Under the pieces are notes generated by a model, which did not search any database, was not told the DNA's origin, and saw only the letters and a list, made by a program, of their open reading frames with translations. Below, one piece after another: positions 7,495 to 15,596 of a DNA stretch of 64,000 bases; the stretch's first letter is position 1, and each line of letters opens with the position of its first letter. Source of the DNA: Deltaproteobacteria bacterium. GTDB taxonomy: Bacteria; Acidobacteriota; Thermoanaerobaculia; Multivoradales; JAHZIX01. The position numbers and the translations under genes are program-made. The DNA lies in assembly GCA_022601195.1 (NCBI GenBank), contig JAHZIX010000045.1, positions 310,001-374,000 on the forward strand, written 5' to 3'.

Positions 7495-10071
7495 TTATCT
7501 GACTTCAAAGACTTCGAGAAACCTTCTATCCTCTTGCCCTTTCAGCCCATGAATTTCTTTGCTATGTAACGACAATAGGTAGTCTACCGTTGATTGATCG
7601 ACTTCTTGGCCCGGAACAAGGACTGGGTAACCAGGGGGATAGGGAGATACGTAACTCGCGGAGATTCGACCCCCTCCGTCTCTAAGGTCTATCCACGCGG
7701 TCTTCCACCCTGCCAAGTTGTCTACAAAAAAGGCGATATCGTGACTCAACCCCGGGTGCTTTCCCTCGACCTCTCCCTTCCAAAAGCCGCTGAATCTGGG
7801 AAGTGGGTAACCTGTTGCTTGCTCTTGCCAGTCGCCTCCCCCCTCACCAGTCCGCGCCCGCAGAGTTTCCGAAGTTCTCATTAGAGCGAGTTTCATAGCT
7901 ACGATATCCGAGTAATTCGAACCAAGCGTCACCATCATAAGAATCGTATTTTCTGAGTGCTTGTTTACTTGGACGTCTTGCTCCACTAGAAGCCTTCTCT
8001 TTAGCTCGGACCCGCTCCACCCGGCGGAAAAATGAATGGTTATGCAGGTGGGGTCCAGGCGAAAGTCCCAAGCCCTGGGATCGAGGCCTCTTCGGTGAAC
8101 ATCGGGGATCATGTCCTCTTCATCCAGAACTAGAAAATCTCTCTTCCAGAGTGCTGCCTCTTCAGGCCTACTAGCCGCATCATCCCTAAAGCATTGTGCC
8201 CAATACAAGGCTCTATTGACACGAGCTGTACCTTCAAGACTCACCTGCCTCGAAGAGACATCCAACGAAGCGATAATGCCGGAATGTGGTGACGTTGTAG
8301 TGTGCGTACGGAAGGACAGATTGAATTTCTGTTCAACCCCTGTACGGTTGAACAAGGGGTCTGAGCAATGGATCATGGAACCCTGTCTGAAGGCGGACAG
8401 CGTTTTGTGCGTAGATTGAGTTACGTATACCCGGAGGTTCTCTGCATAGTAGGAGTCAGATCTGCGTAGATTTTTCGCGACCGTCAGCGCAGAGAACTCA
8501 ACATAAAACGGATGGAACCTACCATAGGCAAACCAAGCCTCATCGAAGAAAAATACAATGTCCTTGAGTCGCTCAGCGTAGCCGTTTCTCTCAAGGAAAC
8601 TTCGAACCTTACAAATGATGAGAGCCGGCTTGGTGAGGACACCATCGAATGTGCGATTTGTTAGCATCAGAAGTCGCGGCAAGGGATTCGCCTCTAGGCC
8701 ACCCACAAATCTTTCCAAGTGGGCACTCAGTGCCGCTTCTATATTGTCCAACGGAATTGCTCCGGAGATACCGTATTGCTGGAGTTGGTATGGCTCGAGA
8801 TAGTAGGGACGGGCACCCAGAAGGCCGACACCGTAATGATGGGAGACATGGCAATTTCGGTCTAGTAGAACCGCGTCTCCCCGCCCAAGGAGGGCTTGAA
8901 GAACTATTTTATTAGCCGTGCTTGTACCATTGGTTACAAAGAAGCTTTTCTCTGCCCCAAAAACGCTTGCCGCTTTCTTCTCAGCTCGTCGAATCGGCCC
9001 GACCGGATGCAGTAGGGAATCCAGCGGCTCAACCGTCGCTGACGTTTCCGCATCAAAGTAGTTCTGCCCAAAGAACTCTCGAAAGTCGTTGAGAACCGAT
9101 CCGTTCTGAAGAGACCTCGCGCGGGCGAGTGGCATCGCATGAAAAGTCGAGAGCGGCCGCTCTGTGAACGACCTCAGGGCTTCCCAGTAGGGTGCCTCAA
9201 GTTTCTCATAAAGATCTCTTCGGATCGCCTTGTGGAGCTCCAAGATGGAACTTGAGTCGTGCTTCCAGTAGGCTGGGCCGAAGTGTGTGCCCGTTCGATC
9301 CACAAGTTGAAGCAAGTTCTCTCCTGACAAAAACGAAATATGAAGATTGGGCATCCGCTTGTGAAGAGTGTGGGCGAGGTCTAGCCCCGTAAGGGAGGAC
9401 GTCGGTGTAGGACCCGGTGACATGGCGGTGAGTGAAAAGTCGACGATCGCAGCCTGCAGGTAGACAAGTCCGGACTCCTGACCCTTGGTAAGAGTCTCCA
9501 AGCGTCGCCTTAGCCGAGCACGGAAGGCGCCTTGCGTTTCACTAATCTGTCCGCTCTCTCCTCGCATGGGAACATGGAGAATTACCTGAACTTGAAAGTG
9601 CTCGTCAGACTGGAAGTATCGGGCGATGGACGTAGCGAGCTTGCTAGCAAATGTCGCATCGTCCTCGATCACCAGGACCGCAACTGGAATTTTTCCGAGT
9701 CGAGGATCTGGCTCGTCTGAAGGATTCAACCTCTCGGGCGGAGTGGCCAACGGCTCGCCGGAGCGGGAGGAGGTAAGCACAGCTTCCATTGAGTCTACGC
9801 CGCTTCCCATCGCGGCGCAGAACTCAAGGAGGAGTGCGGAGGCTTCTTGGGTCACCGTTTCTGGAGACTTGGTAGCTGCCTTGAGTCTAACTATGAACTC
9901 ACCAAAGAAGGACGCAATAATGCTGTCTTCTCCTAGTTCTGATTGGTGCCGCACAACGAAAGCATCGAGTGTTTTCAACGCCGATTGGTAGCTATCCACC
10001 GCTCTTGTGGGTCCCTCCAATAGATGACTAACCTGATTGGCGACTTGATGGCTTTCTGACAGTAGTTCCAT
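7495..10071 (-). CDS. PLP-dependent Orn/Lys/Arg decarboxylase-family enzyme with N-terminal receiver domain, 858 aa
   Basis: Three regions are visible. Residues 1-125 are helical and unassigned. Residues about 130-290 form a receiver domain with 'AVLVIEDD', an Asp in 'AAIVDFSL', 'SFLSGEN' and a Lys in 'YWKHDSS'. Residues about 310-858 are a fold-type-I PLP decarboxylase of the ornithine/lysine/arginine family: 'FFVTNGTSTANKIVLQALL', 'DRNCHVSHHYGV', 'FFFDEAWFAYG' and the PLP Lys556 in 'STHKTLSAFRQGSMIH'. Normal family members carry a short wing domain; here the N-terminus keeps receiver-like residues and an additional helical block. Substrate cannot be assigned. The start has GGAG five bases upstream, inside the end of the small upstream gene. 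Confidence 0.85.
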   Translation of the reverse strand: MELLSESHQVANQVSHLLEGPTRAVDSYQSALKTLDAFVVRHQSELGEDSIIASFFGEFIVRLKAATKSPETVTQEASALLLEFCAAMGSGVDSMEAVLTSSRSGEPLATPPERLNPSDEPDPRLGKIPVAVLVIEDDATFASKLATSIARYFQSDEHFQVQVILHVPMRGESGQISETQGAFRARLRRRLETLTKGQESGLVYLQAAIVDFSLTAMSPGPTPTSSLTGLDLAHTLHKRMPNLHISFLSGENLLQLVDRTGTHFGPAYWKHDSSSILELHKAIRRDLYEKLEAPYWEALRSFTERPLSTFHAMPLARARSLQNGSVLNDFREFFGQNYFDAETSATVEPLDSLLHPVGPIRRAEKKAASVFGAEKSFFVTNGTSTANKIVLQALLGRGDAVLLDRNCHVSHHYGVGLLGARPYYLEPYQLQQYGISGAIPLDNIEAALSAHLERFVGGLEANPLPRLLMLTNRTFDGVLTKPALIICKVRSFLERNGYAERLKDIVFFFDEAWFAYGRFHPFYVEFSALTVAKNLRRSDSYYAENLRVYVTQSTHKTLSAFRQGSMIHCSDPLFNRTGVEQKFNLSFRTHTTTSPHSGIIASLDVSSRQVSLEGTARVNRALYWAQCFRDDAASRPEEAALWKRDFLVLDEEDMIPDVHRRGLDPRAWDFRLDPTCITIHFSAGWSGSELKRRLLVEQDVQVNKHSENTILMMVTLGSNYSDIVAMKLALMRTSETLRARTGEGGGDWQEQATGYPLPRFSGFWKGEVEGKHPGLSHDIAFFVDNLAGWKTAWIDLRDGGGRISASYVSPYPPGYPVLVPGQEVDQSTVDYLLSLHSKEIHGLKGQEDRRFLEVFEVR

Positions 10072-10073
10072 GG

Positions 10074-10484
10074 CTACTCCTTCTTCAGTACTATTCCGAC
10101 TAGGTCAGGACCATCCATCAGATTTGTGCTTCTGAGTCGTCCGTGGGCCCAACTGAGAAGGTGTTTTAGCTCTCGGAGTTCACTCGATTCTGCCCCCACA
10201 AGGATAAGCTGTTTTGGTTCCGGGATGTTCGCCGCTGGCAGGAGAAGCAGGTCGTCTGCCGTGAAATGCTTGGTAACTACCAACAGCGATGCGTGGACCC
10301 CCTTCTGTGGAGGAAGCATTTTGCGTAGGTGGACAAGAGGTGCTCCGTCGGAAGTTAGTACCCAAGATGAGCAGATTATGTGTGAGTGGATTCGAAGGAA
10401 CCGCCGCACCGCTACTTGAAGAGGGCTAGGCCTTTTCGCAAGAGCAACCAAGCGCTCTAGAGGCTTCGAGCTGCTGATTTTCAT
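10074..10484 (-). CDS. small protein of unknown function upstream of the decarboxylase, 136 aa
   Basis: Not recognised. The start is well supported by AGGAG seven bases upstream, and the stop lies two bases before the decarboxylase start, so the two are almost certainly co-translated. The sequence has a basic N-terminus ('RLVALAKRPSPLQVAVRRFL') and then alternating strand/helix segments ('HASLLVVTKHFTADDLLLL', 'PKQLILVGAESSELREL'). This could be a small alpha/beta regulatory domain. It may be a partner or regulator of the receiver-fused decarboxylase. Confidence 0.6.
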   Translation of the reverse strand: MKISSSKPLERLVALAKRPSPLQVAVRRFLRIHSHIICSSWVLTSDGAPLVHLRKMLPPQKGVHASLLVVTKHFTADDLLLLPAANIPEPKQLILVGAESSELRELKHLLSWAHGRLRSTNLMDGPDLVGIVLKKE

Positions 10485-10672
10485 CGTGAGGCTCCTATTA
10501 GAGTTGTCTCACTTATGGCAACGCGCAGTGTAGAGAGATTTCGAACTCCCCCCCGAAGCGTGCTTAGATTTTCGTAAAGCATTGGTATGAGGAGGGATAG
10601 ACTCCTACGACTTGAACTTCGATTGCTGGAGTCCTGCTGATTTACGACTGTGGCCTGCTGTATTGTACAGAA

Positions 10673-10678
10673 ATTATA
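10673..10678 (-). promoter_or_regulatory. candidate -10 element (TATAAT) for the decarboxylase operon
   Basis: On the minus strand a perfect TATAAT lies in an AT-rich stretch about 190 bases upstream of the 136-residue gene. The -35 region at 17 bases spacing is poor (TATTAA-like), so activation by a regulator is possible. This is the only strongly promoter-like sequence seen in the gap. Confidence 0.4.
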
Positions 10679-10712
10679 CATTAATTCAACAAATCTTAAT
10701 AACCCAAACACA

Positions 10713-10734
10713 GAGAGCGCGACAAGGCGCTCTC
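10713..10734. repeat. perfect 8-bp inverted repeat with 6-base loop
   Basis: GAGAGCGC and GCGCTCTC flank a six-base loop. It lies just upstream of the candidate promoter of the decarboxylase operon. No T-tract follows on either strand, so it may be an operator or a weak terminator. Confidence 0.5.
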
Positions 10735-11017
10735 ACCTCAAGCTTCTTGGGCCTACTTCCCATCCCGTGCGTCAGTCTGTTCGTGCCTGGCTAGTAGAGC
10801 CTTGGAGTGTTGATTGGTTGACGCCTGGAGCCCAACATGGGCCAAGAGTCCGCAGCGTTTATGGCATGAAGACCGAACTGGGAACCAGTTACAGATCGAA
10901 AGTTGGGGTCTGACGGAGCAGCGCGAGCGACGCCTTGCGTTTCAATGCACAAGAGACTCCTAGCCCTACCCAGAAGCTCAATTCTATGAAGTAGTTCGCC
11001 ACCTCCTCACCCCCAGC

Positions 11018-11620
11018 CTATAAGCTCGGCGGCCAAGGCAGCGCTCCCGAAACCACCCCCGGGTTCGGCACGTCCGATTGCACCGCCAGCCCCAGCACCG
11101 TCACCAGATCATCCTGAGTACCCATCGGGAACGCTCCGGAGCGTTCGTTGGCGTCGCTCTCGGCACGGATCTTGTGGGCAAGCAACTCCTCTGCCAGGAT
11201 TTCCGGCTGGGGCATTCTGCCAGAATGCAAGAGTATCTGCAGTCGGCTAACCAGGAGGGCCTTACCGAGGTCAACCTGAGCCCAGGTCTCGGATCGCCGC
11301 TCGCCATAGGTGAAGTACACAGGCTGGACCCGGGCTTGAGTGTTCGAGTTCAGGTACTGCACAAGCGGATCGCCGACCCCGGTCGCGTTCACGTAGATGG
11401 CGGTACGAGCGCCCGGAGCGTGCTTTCGAACACCAGCCTCCATGGTAGCAAGGCGTCGTGCGAGTGCCGGAAATGTGGTCCCCGCCTCGAGACATTCCAG
11501 GCTCCGGATCTCAAAGTGACGCTCTTTCTGGCCTTCGATGGTGCGGAGCGGATTCGTCGCCACGCAGATCGCCGACGGGCTTCTGCGCTGGCTAAACTCG
11601 ACTCCGATGAGGATCACCAT
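11018..11620 (-). CDS. terminase-nuclease-like (RNase H fold) paralog D, probably inactive, 200 aa
   Basis: Last of four related genes. It keeps the framework of the family ('VYFTYGERRSE', 'LGKALLVSRLQILL', 'GTQDDLVTVLGLAVQ') but differs at positions likely to bind metal: the N-terminal motif is 'GVEFSQRRSPSAI' where the others read G(I/V)DIGQKR, and the central motif is 'YVNATGVG' where the others read (F/Y)VDATG. Loss of these Asp residues suggests reduced or absent nuclease activity. The start is taken at the ATG at 11620, behind a strong AGGAGG; a GTG one codon earlier is also possible. The role may be structural, regulatory, or a decaying duplicate. Confidence 0.75.
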   Translation of the reverse strand: MVILIGVEFSQRRSPSAICVATNPLRTIEGQKERHFEIRSLECLEAGTTFPALARRLATMEAGVRKHAPGARTAIYVNATGVGDPLVQYLNSNTQARVQPVYFTYGERRSETWAQVDLGKALLVSRLQILLHSGRMPQPEILAEELLAHKIRAESDANERSGAFPMGTQDDLVTVLGLAVQSDVPNPGVVSGALPWPPSL

Positions 11621-11634
11621 CACGCCTCCTCCTA

Positions 11635-12237
11635 TCAGTAGATGCCCGGGCCGATGGGATCCCGCTGCACCGCCAACCCCAGGGCGGTCACCAGCTCGTC
11701 ATGGGTACCGACACGGAAGGCGCCGTAGCGATCGTTGGCGTCTTCGGCGACTTGGATCTCGTACTCCTGAAGCTCTCGCGCCAGGGTCTCGGACTGGGTT
11801 ATTCTGGGCAGATGCAACCGTCTGGTCTGGAGCAGGGCTTGGAGGCGGCTGACGAGATAGGCCTTCCCGAGCTGGACCTCCGTATGCCAGCCTGATCCCC
11901 TCTCCGTTCGGCGGTCGCCGTGGTTGAAGTAGACCGGAGTAACGGTTCGTGGGCGAGAAACCGCCTCTTCGAGGAGGTCCATGATCGGTCGGCCGAGGCC
12001 GGTGGCGTCGACGAAGATCAGAGGGCTGTCGTCAACGCGGTGCTCGACGGAAAGGGCCACCGTAGCGACTCGCTTGGCGACCTCCGGAAAGGGTGTGCTG
12101 ACCGGAAGCCGCTCCAGGTGACGAATGAGGTGATGAACCACCGACTGCTCGCCATCGACCCGCGTCTGCGTCTCGGCGACACAGATGGCGCTGGGATCGC
12201 GCTTCTGGCCGATATCGATACCCATCATGATTGCCAT
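11635..12237 (-). CDS. terminase-nuclease-like (RNase H fold) paralog C, 200 aa
   Basis: Third gene of the four-member family. It shows 'GIDIGQKRDPSAICV' near the N-terminus, 'FVDATGLGRPIMDLL' near the middle and 'GTHDELVTALGLAVQ' near the C-terminus, matching the three acidic clusters of large-terminase nuclease domains of the RNase H/RuvC fold. The start at 12237 has GAGG five bases upstream and lies eight bases after the stop of paralog B; an upstream in-frame ATG at 12285 would overlap paralog B and is less likely. Its size equals one nuclease domain with no ATPase part. Confidence 0.8.
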   Translation of the reverse strand: MAIMMGIDIGQKRDPSAICVAETQTRVDGEQSVVHHLIRHLERLPVSTPFPEVAKRVATVALSVEHRVDDSPLIFVDATGLGRPIMDLLEEAVSRPRTVTPVYFNHGDRRTERGSGWHTEVQLGKAYLVSRLQALLQTRRLHLPRITQSETLARELQEYEIQVAEDANDRYGAFRVGTHDELVTALGLAVQRDPIGPGIY

Positions 12238-12244
12238 GGCTACC

Positions 12245-12841
12245 TCAGAAGACCTGGACCCACCGGGGTTCCTTGTTGACCGCAAGGCCTAGGGCAGTCA
12301 CCAGGTCGTCTTGGGAGCCGACGCGGAAGGCCCCATAGCGCTCGTTGGCCTTCTCATCGACCTGGATCTCGTAGTCGAGGAGCTCCTGGGCTAGCCGTTC
12401 AGACTCGGCCGTGCGCGGCAGGTGGAGGCGGGACGTCTGGAGCAGCATCTGAAGGCGGCTGACCAGATACGCCTTCCCGAGACGGATCTCGCCACGCTCC
12501 TGGCTCCGCTGATCACCATGGGTGAAGTAGACGGGCGTGATCGAGCCGAGGCTGGTGGCCTCGTCCCGCAGCAGGTCGATGATCGGTTGCCCGATGCCGG
12601 TGGCATCGACGTAGAGGTAAGGGCGGCCGGCGATTCGGTGACGGATTCCGCTTGAGACCTCGGACAGCCTCTGGGCGACCGCGGGATAAGACGTTCCAAG
12701 GGGCAGCCTCTCCAGATGCCGCACGACCCAATGATTGACTCGGCGCCGGCCGACGCGCCGCTCGTCGATCTCGGTCACGCAGATAGCGGTCGGCTCGCGC
12801 TTCTGGCCGATATCGACCCCCATGGTGATCATGATGCTCAT
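12245..12841 (-). CDS. terminase-nuclease-like (RNase H fold) paralog B, 198 aa
   Basis: This gene follows the terminase ATPase gene by 23 bases and occupies the position where the nuclease half of a normal fused large terminase would be. Motifs: 'GVDIGQKREPTAICV', 'YVDATGIGQPIIDLL', 'PVYFTHGDQRSQ', 'LGKAYLVSRLQMLLQ', 'GSQDDLVTALGLAV'. The start at 12841 has AGGAG six bases upstream. A longer frame upstream would read through the end of the ATPase gene in another phase and is rejected. This copy is the best candidate for the partner nuclease of the adjacent ATPase. Confidence 0.82.
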   Translation of the reverse strand: MSIMITMGVDIGQKREPTAICVTEIDERRVGRRRVNHWVVRHLERLPLGTSYPAVAQRLSEVSSGIRHRIAGRPYLYVDATGIGQPIIDLLRDEATSLGSITPVYFTHGDQRSQERGEIRLGKAYLVSRLQMLLQTSRLHLPRTAESERLAQELLDYEIQVDEKANERYGAFRVGSQDDLVTALGLAVNKEPRWVQVF

Positions 12842-12864
12842 TTCTGTCTCCTCTCTTCCCTGGA

Positions 12865-13620
12865 TCACAGATCCCAGGCTTCGACCTCTTCCTCGAACGC
12901 CCGCTCGATGTCCTCGCGGCCAAAGGGCTGCGTCTCGGCGTCCAGGAACTGGCATTCGTACTCCTGAGCGAACCACCACTCGCCCATGGCGCGCCGCTCC
13001 TCTTCGAGAAACTCCTGGGTGATGCGGGGAACATGGGTGGCGGGCACCTCATAGCGCTCCCATGACTCGTCCGAGCGCCAGGCCTCGTACCACCATCCCC
13101 TCGTGCCGAACGGCGTGGACAGGGCCAGCAGACGGCCGCCAGAGACGGCGAGCATGGGCCGGACGGCGAAGTAGAGATCGCCGGGCACACGGGCCGCCTC
13201 ATCTACCACCAGGAGCTGAACGCCGGAGAAGCCACGCACCGTGTCCTGCTTGCCGGGGAGGGAGACGATCCGAGAGCCGTTCTCCAACTCCAGCCGGAGG
13301 GCTGACTCAGTCTTGGAGGGCACGGGACCATCCGCCGCGCGGTAGGAGGCGAGAGCTTTCTTGAAAAGCTCCTGAGATTGGCGGAGCGATGGCGAGAGCA
13401 GCAGGACCAGGGATGCGGGCTCGTAGAGTGCCGTGTGGACGGCGAGGGTCGCCGCCATGGTGCTCTTTCCGGCCTGCCGCGAGCAGTTGAGGAGCACACG
13501 GGGCGCCGACGAGCGCAGGAGCTTCCGCTGCCACGGATCAGGGCCGAGATCCGCCGCATGGGCCATCTCCACCGGGTCGAGGGCCATCAGTAGATCGTGG
13601 GTCAGGGGCGAGGCTTCCAT
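12865..13620 (-). CDS. large terminase ATPase domain (nuclease encoded separately), 251 aa
   Basis: The translocating ATPase half of a phage large terminase. Walker A-like 'SRQAGKST' lies at residues 47-54, Walker B 'LLVVDEAA' at 136-143 and the coupling motif 'ALSTPFG' near 166-172, followed by 'WFAQEYECQFLD' and 'FGREDIERAFEEE', which in full-length terminases leads directly into the nuclease domain. Here a stop codon follows and the nuclease is supplied by separate genes. The start at 13620 is inferred because the upstream in-frame sequence overlaps paralog A in a non-protein-like composition. It is flanked by nuclease paralogs on both sides. Confidence 0.88.
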   Translation of the reverse strand: MEASPLTHDLLMALDPVEMAHAADLGPDPWQRKLLRSSAPRVLLNCSRQAGKSTMAATLAVHTALYEPASLVLLLSPSLRQSQELFKKALASYRAADGPVPSKTESALRLELENGSRIVSLPGKQDTVRGFSGVQLLVVDEAARVPGDLYFAVRPMLAVSGGRLLALSTPFGTRGWWYEAWRSDESWERYEVPATHVPRITQEFLEEERRAMGEWWFAQEYECQFLDAETQPFGREDIERAFEEEVEAWDL

Positions 13621-13637
13621 GGTGCTCTCGGTGCCGA

Positions 13638-14321
13638 TCACAGCCCGTAGTGAACGCTGCCGGGGTAGACGCTGATGGTCGGTTCCTTTTGCACGGCCAG
13701 GCCGATGGCAGTGACCAGGTCGTCGTGGGTGCCGACACGGAACGCTCCGTACCTGTCGTTGGCGTTCTCGTCGACCCGGATCTCGTAGTCGAGGAGCTCC
13801 TGGGCCAGGGCGCGGGACTCCCCGGTTTCGGGAAGGTGGAGCCGCTGGCACTGAAGAAGAGCCTGGAGGCGACTGACGAGGTAGGCCTTGCCCAACGTCA
13901 CCTTGCCGTCGTCAGAGTGCTCGGTTCGGCGATCGCCATGGGTGAAATACACGGACAGGAGGCGCGCCTCCCGTGTGCTCGCCTTGAGCACGTCGACAAT
14001 GGGTTTCCCCACACCGGTCGCGTCGACGAAGACCGTCGGCCGCCGCCCGCAACGCACGGACACCCTTTGACAGATTTCGCCAAGTCGCCTCGCGATCTCT
14101 GGGTAGGGGGTCCCGAGCGGCAGGCGTTCAAGGTACCTCGCCAGGTAGTGGGACTCCTTTTCTGATCGGTCGGGTTCCAGGTCAGTGATAGGCCGATACT
14201 CGATCTCGGCGACGGCGATGGCCGTCGGATCTCGCTTTTGGCCGATATCGATCCCGACGACCGGGATCAGGCGAGTGCTGCCCTTGCGCGGCTTCTTCGT
14301 TCCTACTTGGTTCAGTCTCAC
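13638..14321 (-). CDS. terminase-nuclease-like (RNase H fold) paralog A, 227 aa
   Basis: First transcribed of the four paralogs, upstream of the ATPase gene. Motifs: 'GIDIGQKRDPTAIAVAE', 'VFVDATGVGKPIVDVL', 'SVYFTHGDRRTE', 'LGKAYLVSRLQALLQ', 'GTHDDLVTAIGLAVQ'. The GTG start at 14321 is preferred because AAAGGAG lies seven bases upstream and the start overlaps the small-terminase stop as GTGA; an upstream ATG at 14414 would overlap that gene heavily. It is slightly longer than the other copies because of a basic N-terminal extension. Confidence 0.82.
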   Translation of the reverse strand: MRLNQVGTKKPRKGSTRLIPVVGIDIGQKRDPTAIAVAEIEYRPITDLEPDRSEKESHYLARYLERLPLGTPYPEIARRLGEICQRVSVRCGRRPTVFVDATGVGKPIVDVLKASTREARLLSVYFTHGDRRTEHSDDGKVTLGKAYLVSRLQALLQCQRLHLPETGESRALAQELLDYEIRVDENANDRYGAFRVGTHDDLVTAIGLAVQKEPTISVYPGSVHYGL

Positions 14322-14893
14322 GATTCTGCTCCTTTCAATGCCCTGGCGACCGCGATCCGCGCTTCGGGATACGGTTGCAGGGCTTCCAGTACCATCTGCC
14401 GGATGCCGTGCCACTCCGGCAGGATGGCGATGTTGACGGTTTGGGTGTCCTGGATCTGGCCGAGCAGCTTTGCTTGCAGCTCGATCTGGCGGGCGATGCG
14501 GTCTACCGCTCGCAAGAGGATCGAGTGCTTGCCGTCGGCCCGAGCCTGCCGGAGAACCTCCAGGCAGGCGGCGTTGATGGCTTTGAGCTGTTGCATCACA
14601 TCGATGGCATGGCGGTCCTGCTGATCCTCCAGGGCCTGGTGGTGGTTGGCGATCCTTTTGGCATGGGAATCAGGTTCGGAGCCCTCGCCTACCGTCCCGT
14701 GGACCGGTGTGGGTACAGCGGCGAGACCTCTGGCCAGAACCTCCGGCAGGTGCTTCTGTCGATGCCGGAAAAGGGCCGATTCCGAAATAGCGAAGCGCTT
14801 CGCTATGCTTCGATACCCCGCATCGTTTCCCACCAGGGCTTTCTCGATGGCCTCCCGCTCCGGGTGGCGACAGATGCTGCAAACCCTAGGCAT
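14318..14893 (-). CDS. small-terminase-like DNA-binding protein, 191 aa
   Basis: The N-terminus has a Cys/His cluster 'RVCSICRHPEREAIEKAL' followed by a helix-turn-helix-like segment ('YRSIAKRFAISESALFRHRQ'), and then long helices ('DVMQQLKAINAACLEVLRQA', 'RAVDRIARQIELQAKLLGQI') suited to oligomerisation. This layout, with the position directly upstream of the terminase genes, fits a small terminase subunit or a phage DNA-recognition protein. The start at 14893 overlaps the end of the Mom-like gene. I rate the DNA-binding call higher than the specific terminase call. Confidence 0.7.
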   Translation of the reverse strand: MPRVCSICRHPEREAIEKALVGNDAGYRSIAKRFAISESALFRHRQKHLPEVLARGLAAVPTPVHGTVGEGSEPDSHAKRIANHHQALEDQQDRHAIDVMQQLKAINAACLEVLRQARADGKHSILLRAVDRIARQIELQAKLLGQIQDTQTVNIAILPEWHGIRQMVLEALQPYPEARIAVARALKGAES

Positions 14894-15596
14894 TGGAGAC
14901 TTGGAGCGGCCGGGTCGGAGTTGAACCGCCCTCTTCCGGGGGGTGCCCGGATGTGTCGCCGGTGTCACTTCGGCCGCATGTCAAAGGTGATTTTGGAAAA
15001 GGCTGAGCGATGCCTTCGAGCTTCTGCCGGAGCGGCTTCGAGAAGACGTAGACGTACTTGAGCTTGGCGGGCATCTCGACCCGCTGAGCATGGGGATCGA
15101 CGTGCTTCCGCAACCAGCCAATCTGCTGGCCGCCCCGCCCGTAACGGTCATAGAGCGAGCGCGGGTGCTCGACCTTGCCGCGGACCTTGAGGTAGGGCTG
15201 GGAGGACGCCCCGAGGAAGAGCCAGTTGGTGGCCTGGTAGATGATCCCCAGGTGACCTTCCTTGGTGTCCGCGTAGGAGACGACGAGCTTCAGCCCCGGC
15301 GACTGCCGCTGGAGCATCTTGAGGCTGAAGGCCAGGCAACGGGAGGTGGGATGCTCTCGGCCCGGTGCCAGGGCGACCCGTACCAACTCGCAGGCCTCCG
15401 TGGGCCCCAGGCCGAAGGGGCGAGAGAGGTGCCGGTTGGCGCCGCTGCCGTAGAGGATCACCCCCACGAATCGCCCCGACTCCCACACGCCGATGCGCAC
15501 CAGCTTCGCCGCCGGCATGGTGTGGCTGTAGTGCCAACGGAACACCGCATGCTTCGCGGCCTCGTGGGAGCAGAAGTCGAGTCGCAGCTTGCTCAC
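14886..15596 (-). CDS. Mom-like / phage GNAT-type DNA modification protein, 236 aa
   Basis: The sequence contains 'LDFCSHEAAKHAVFRWHYSH', 'RFVGVILYGSGANRHL', 'ACELVRVAL', 'VSYADTKEGHLGIIYQATNW' and 'RYGRGGQQIGWLRKH', a pattern shared with phage Mu Mom and related acetyltransferase-fold proteins that modify adenine in phage DNA. The GTG start at 15596 overlaps the ParB-like stop as GTGA; an ATG at 15617 is an alternative. In the known family the modification protects phage DNA from host restriction. No methyltransferase accompanies it here, so the modification itself is inferred from family membership. Confidence 0.75.
   Translation of the reverse strand: MSKLRLDFCSHEAAKHAVFRWHYSHTMPAAKLVRIGVWESGRFVGVILYGSGANRHLSRPFGLGPTEACELVRVALAPGREHPTSRCLAFSLKMLQRQSPGLKLVVSYADTKEGHLGIIYQATNWLFLGASSQPYLKVRGKVEHPRSLYDRYGRGGQQIGWLRKHVDPHAQRVEMPAKLKYVYVFSKPLRQKLEGIAQPFPKSPLTCGRSDTGDTSGHPPEEGGSTPTRPLQVSNA

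Larger units (their letters stand above)
10485..11017. other. intergenic gap between the receiver cluster and the phage-derived element
   Basis: This stretch holds the candidate promoter and hairpin listed separately. Short reading frames exist on both strands but none has a convincing start or protein-like composition. Base composition changes from AT-richer on the left to GC-rich on the right. No tRNA or direct repeat matching the right-hand attachment site was found here. Confidence 0.5.

Noticed and set aside
10481..10711. 76-codon minus-strand frame upstream of the 136-residue gene
   Set aside because: Its start lies upstream of the likely promoter -10 element, and the downstream gene has its own strong ribosome binding site.
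12391..13202. additional minus-strand frames within the terminase region
   Set aside because: Arg/Ser/Pro-rich shadows in another phase of genes with conserved motifs.
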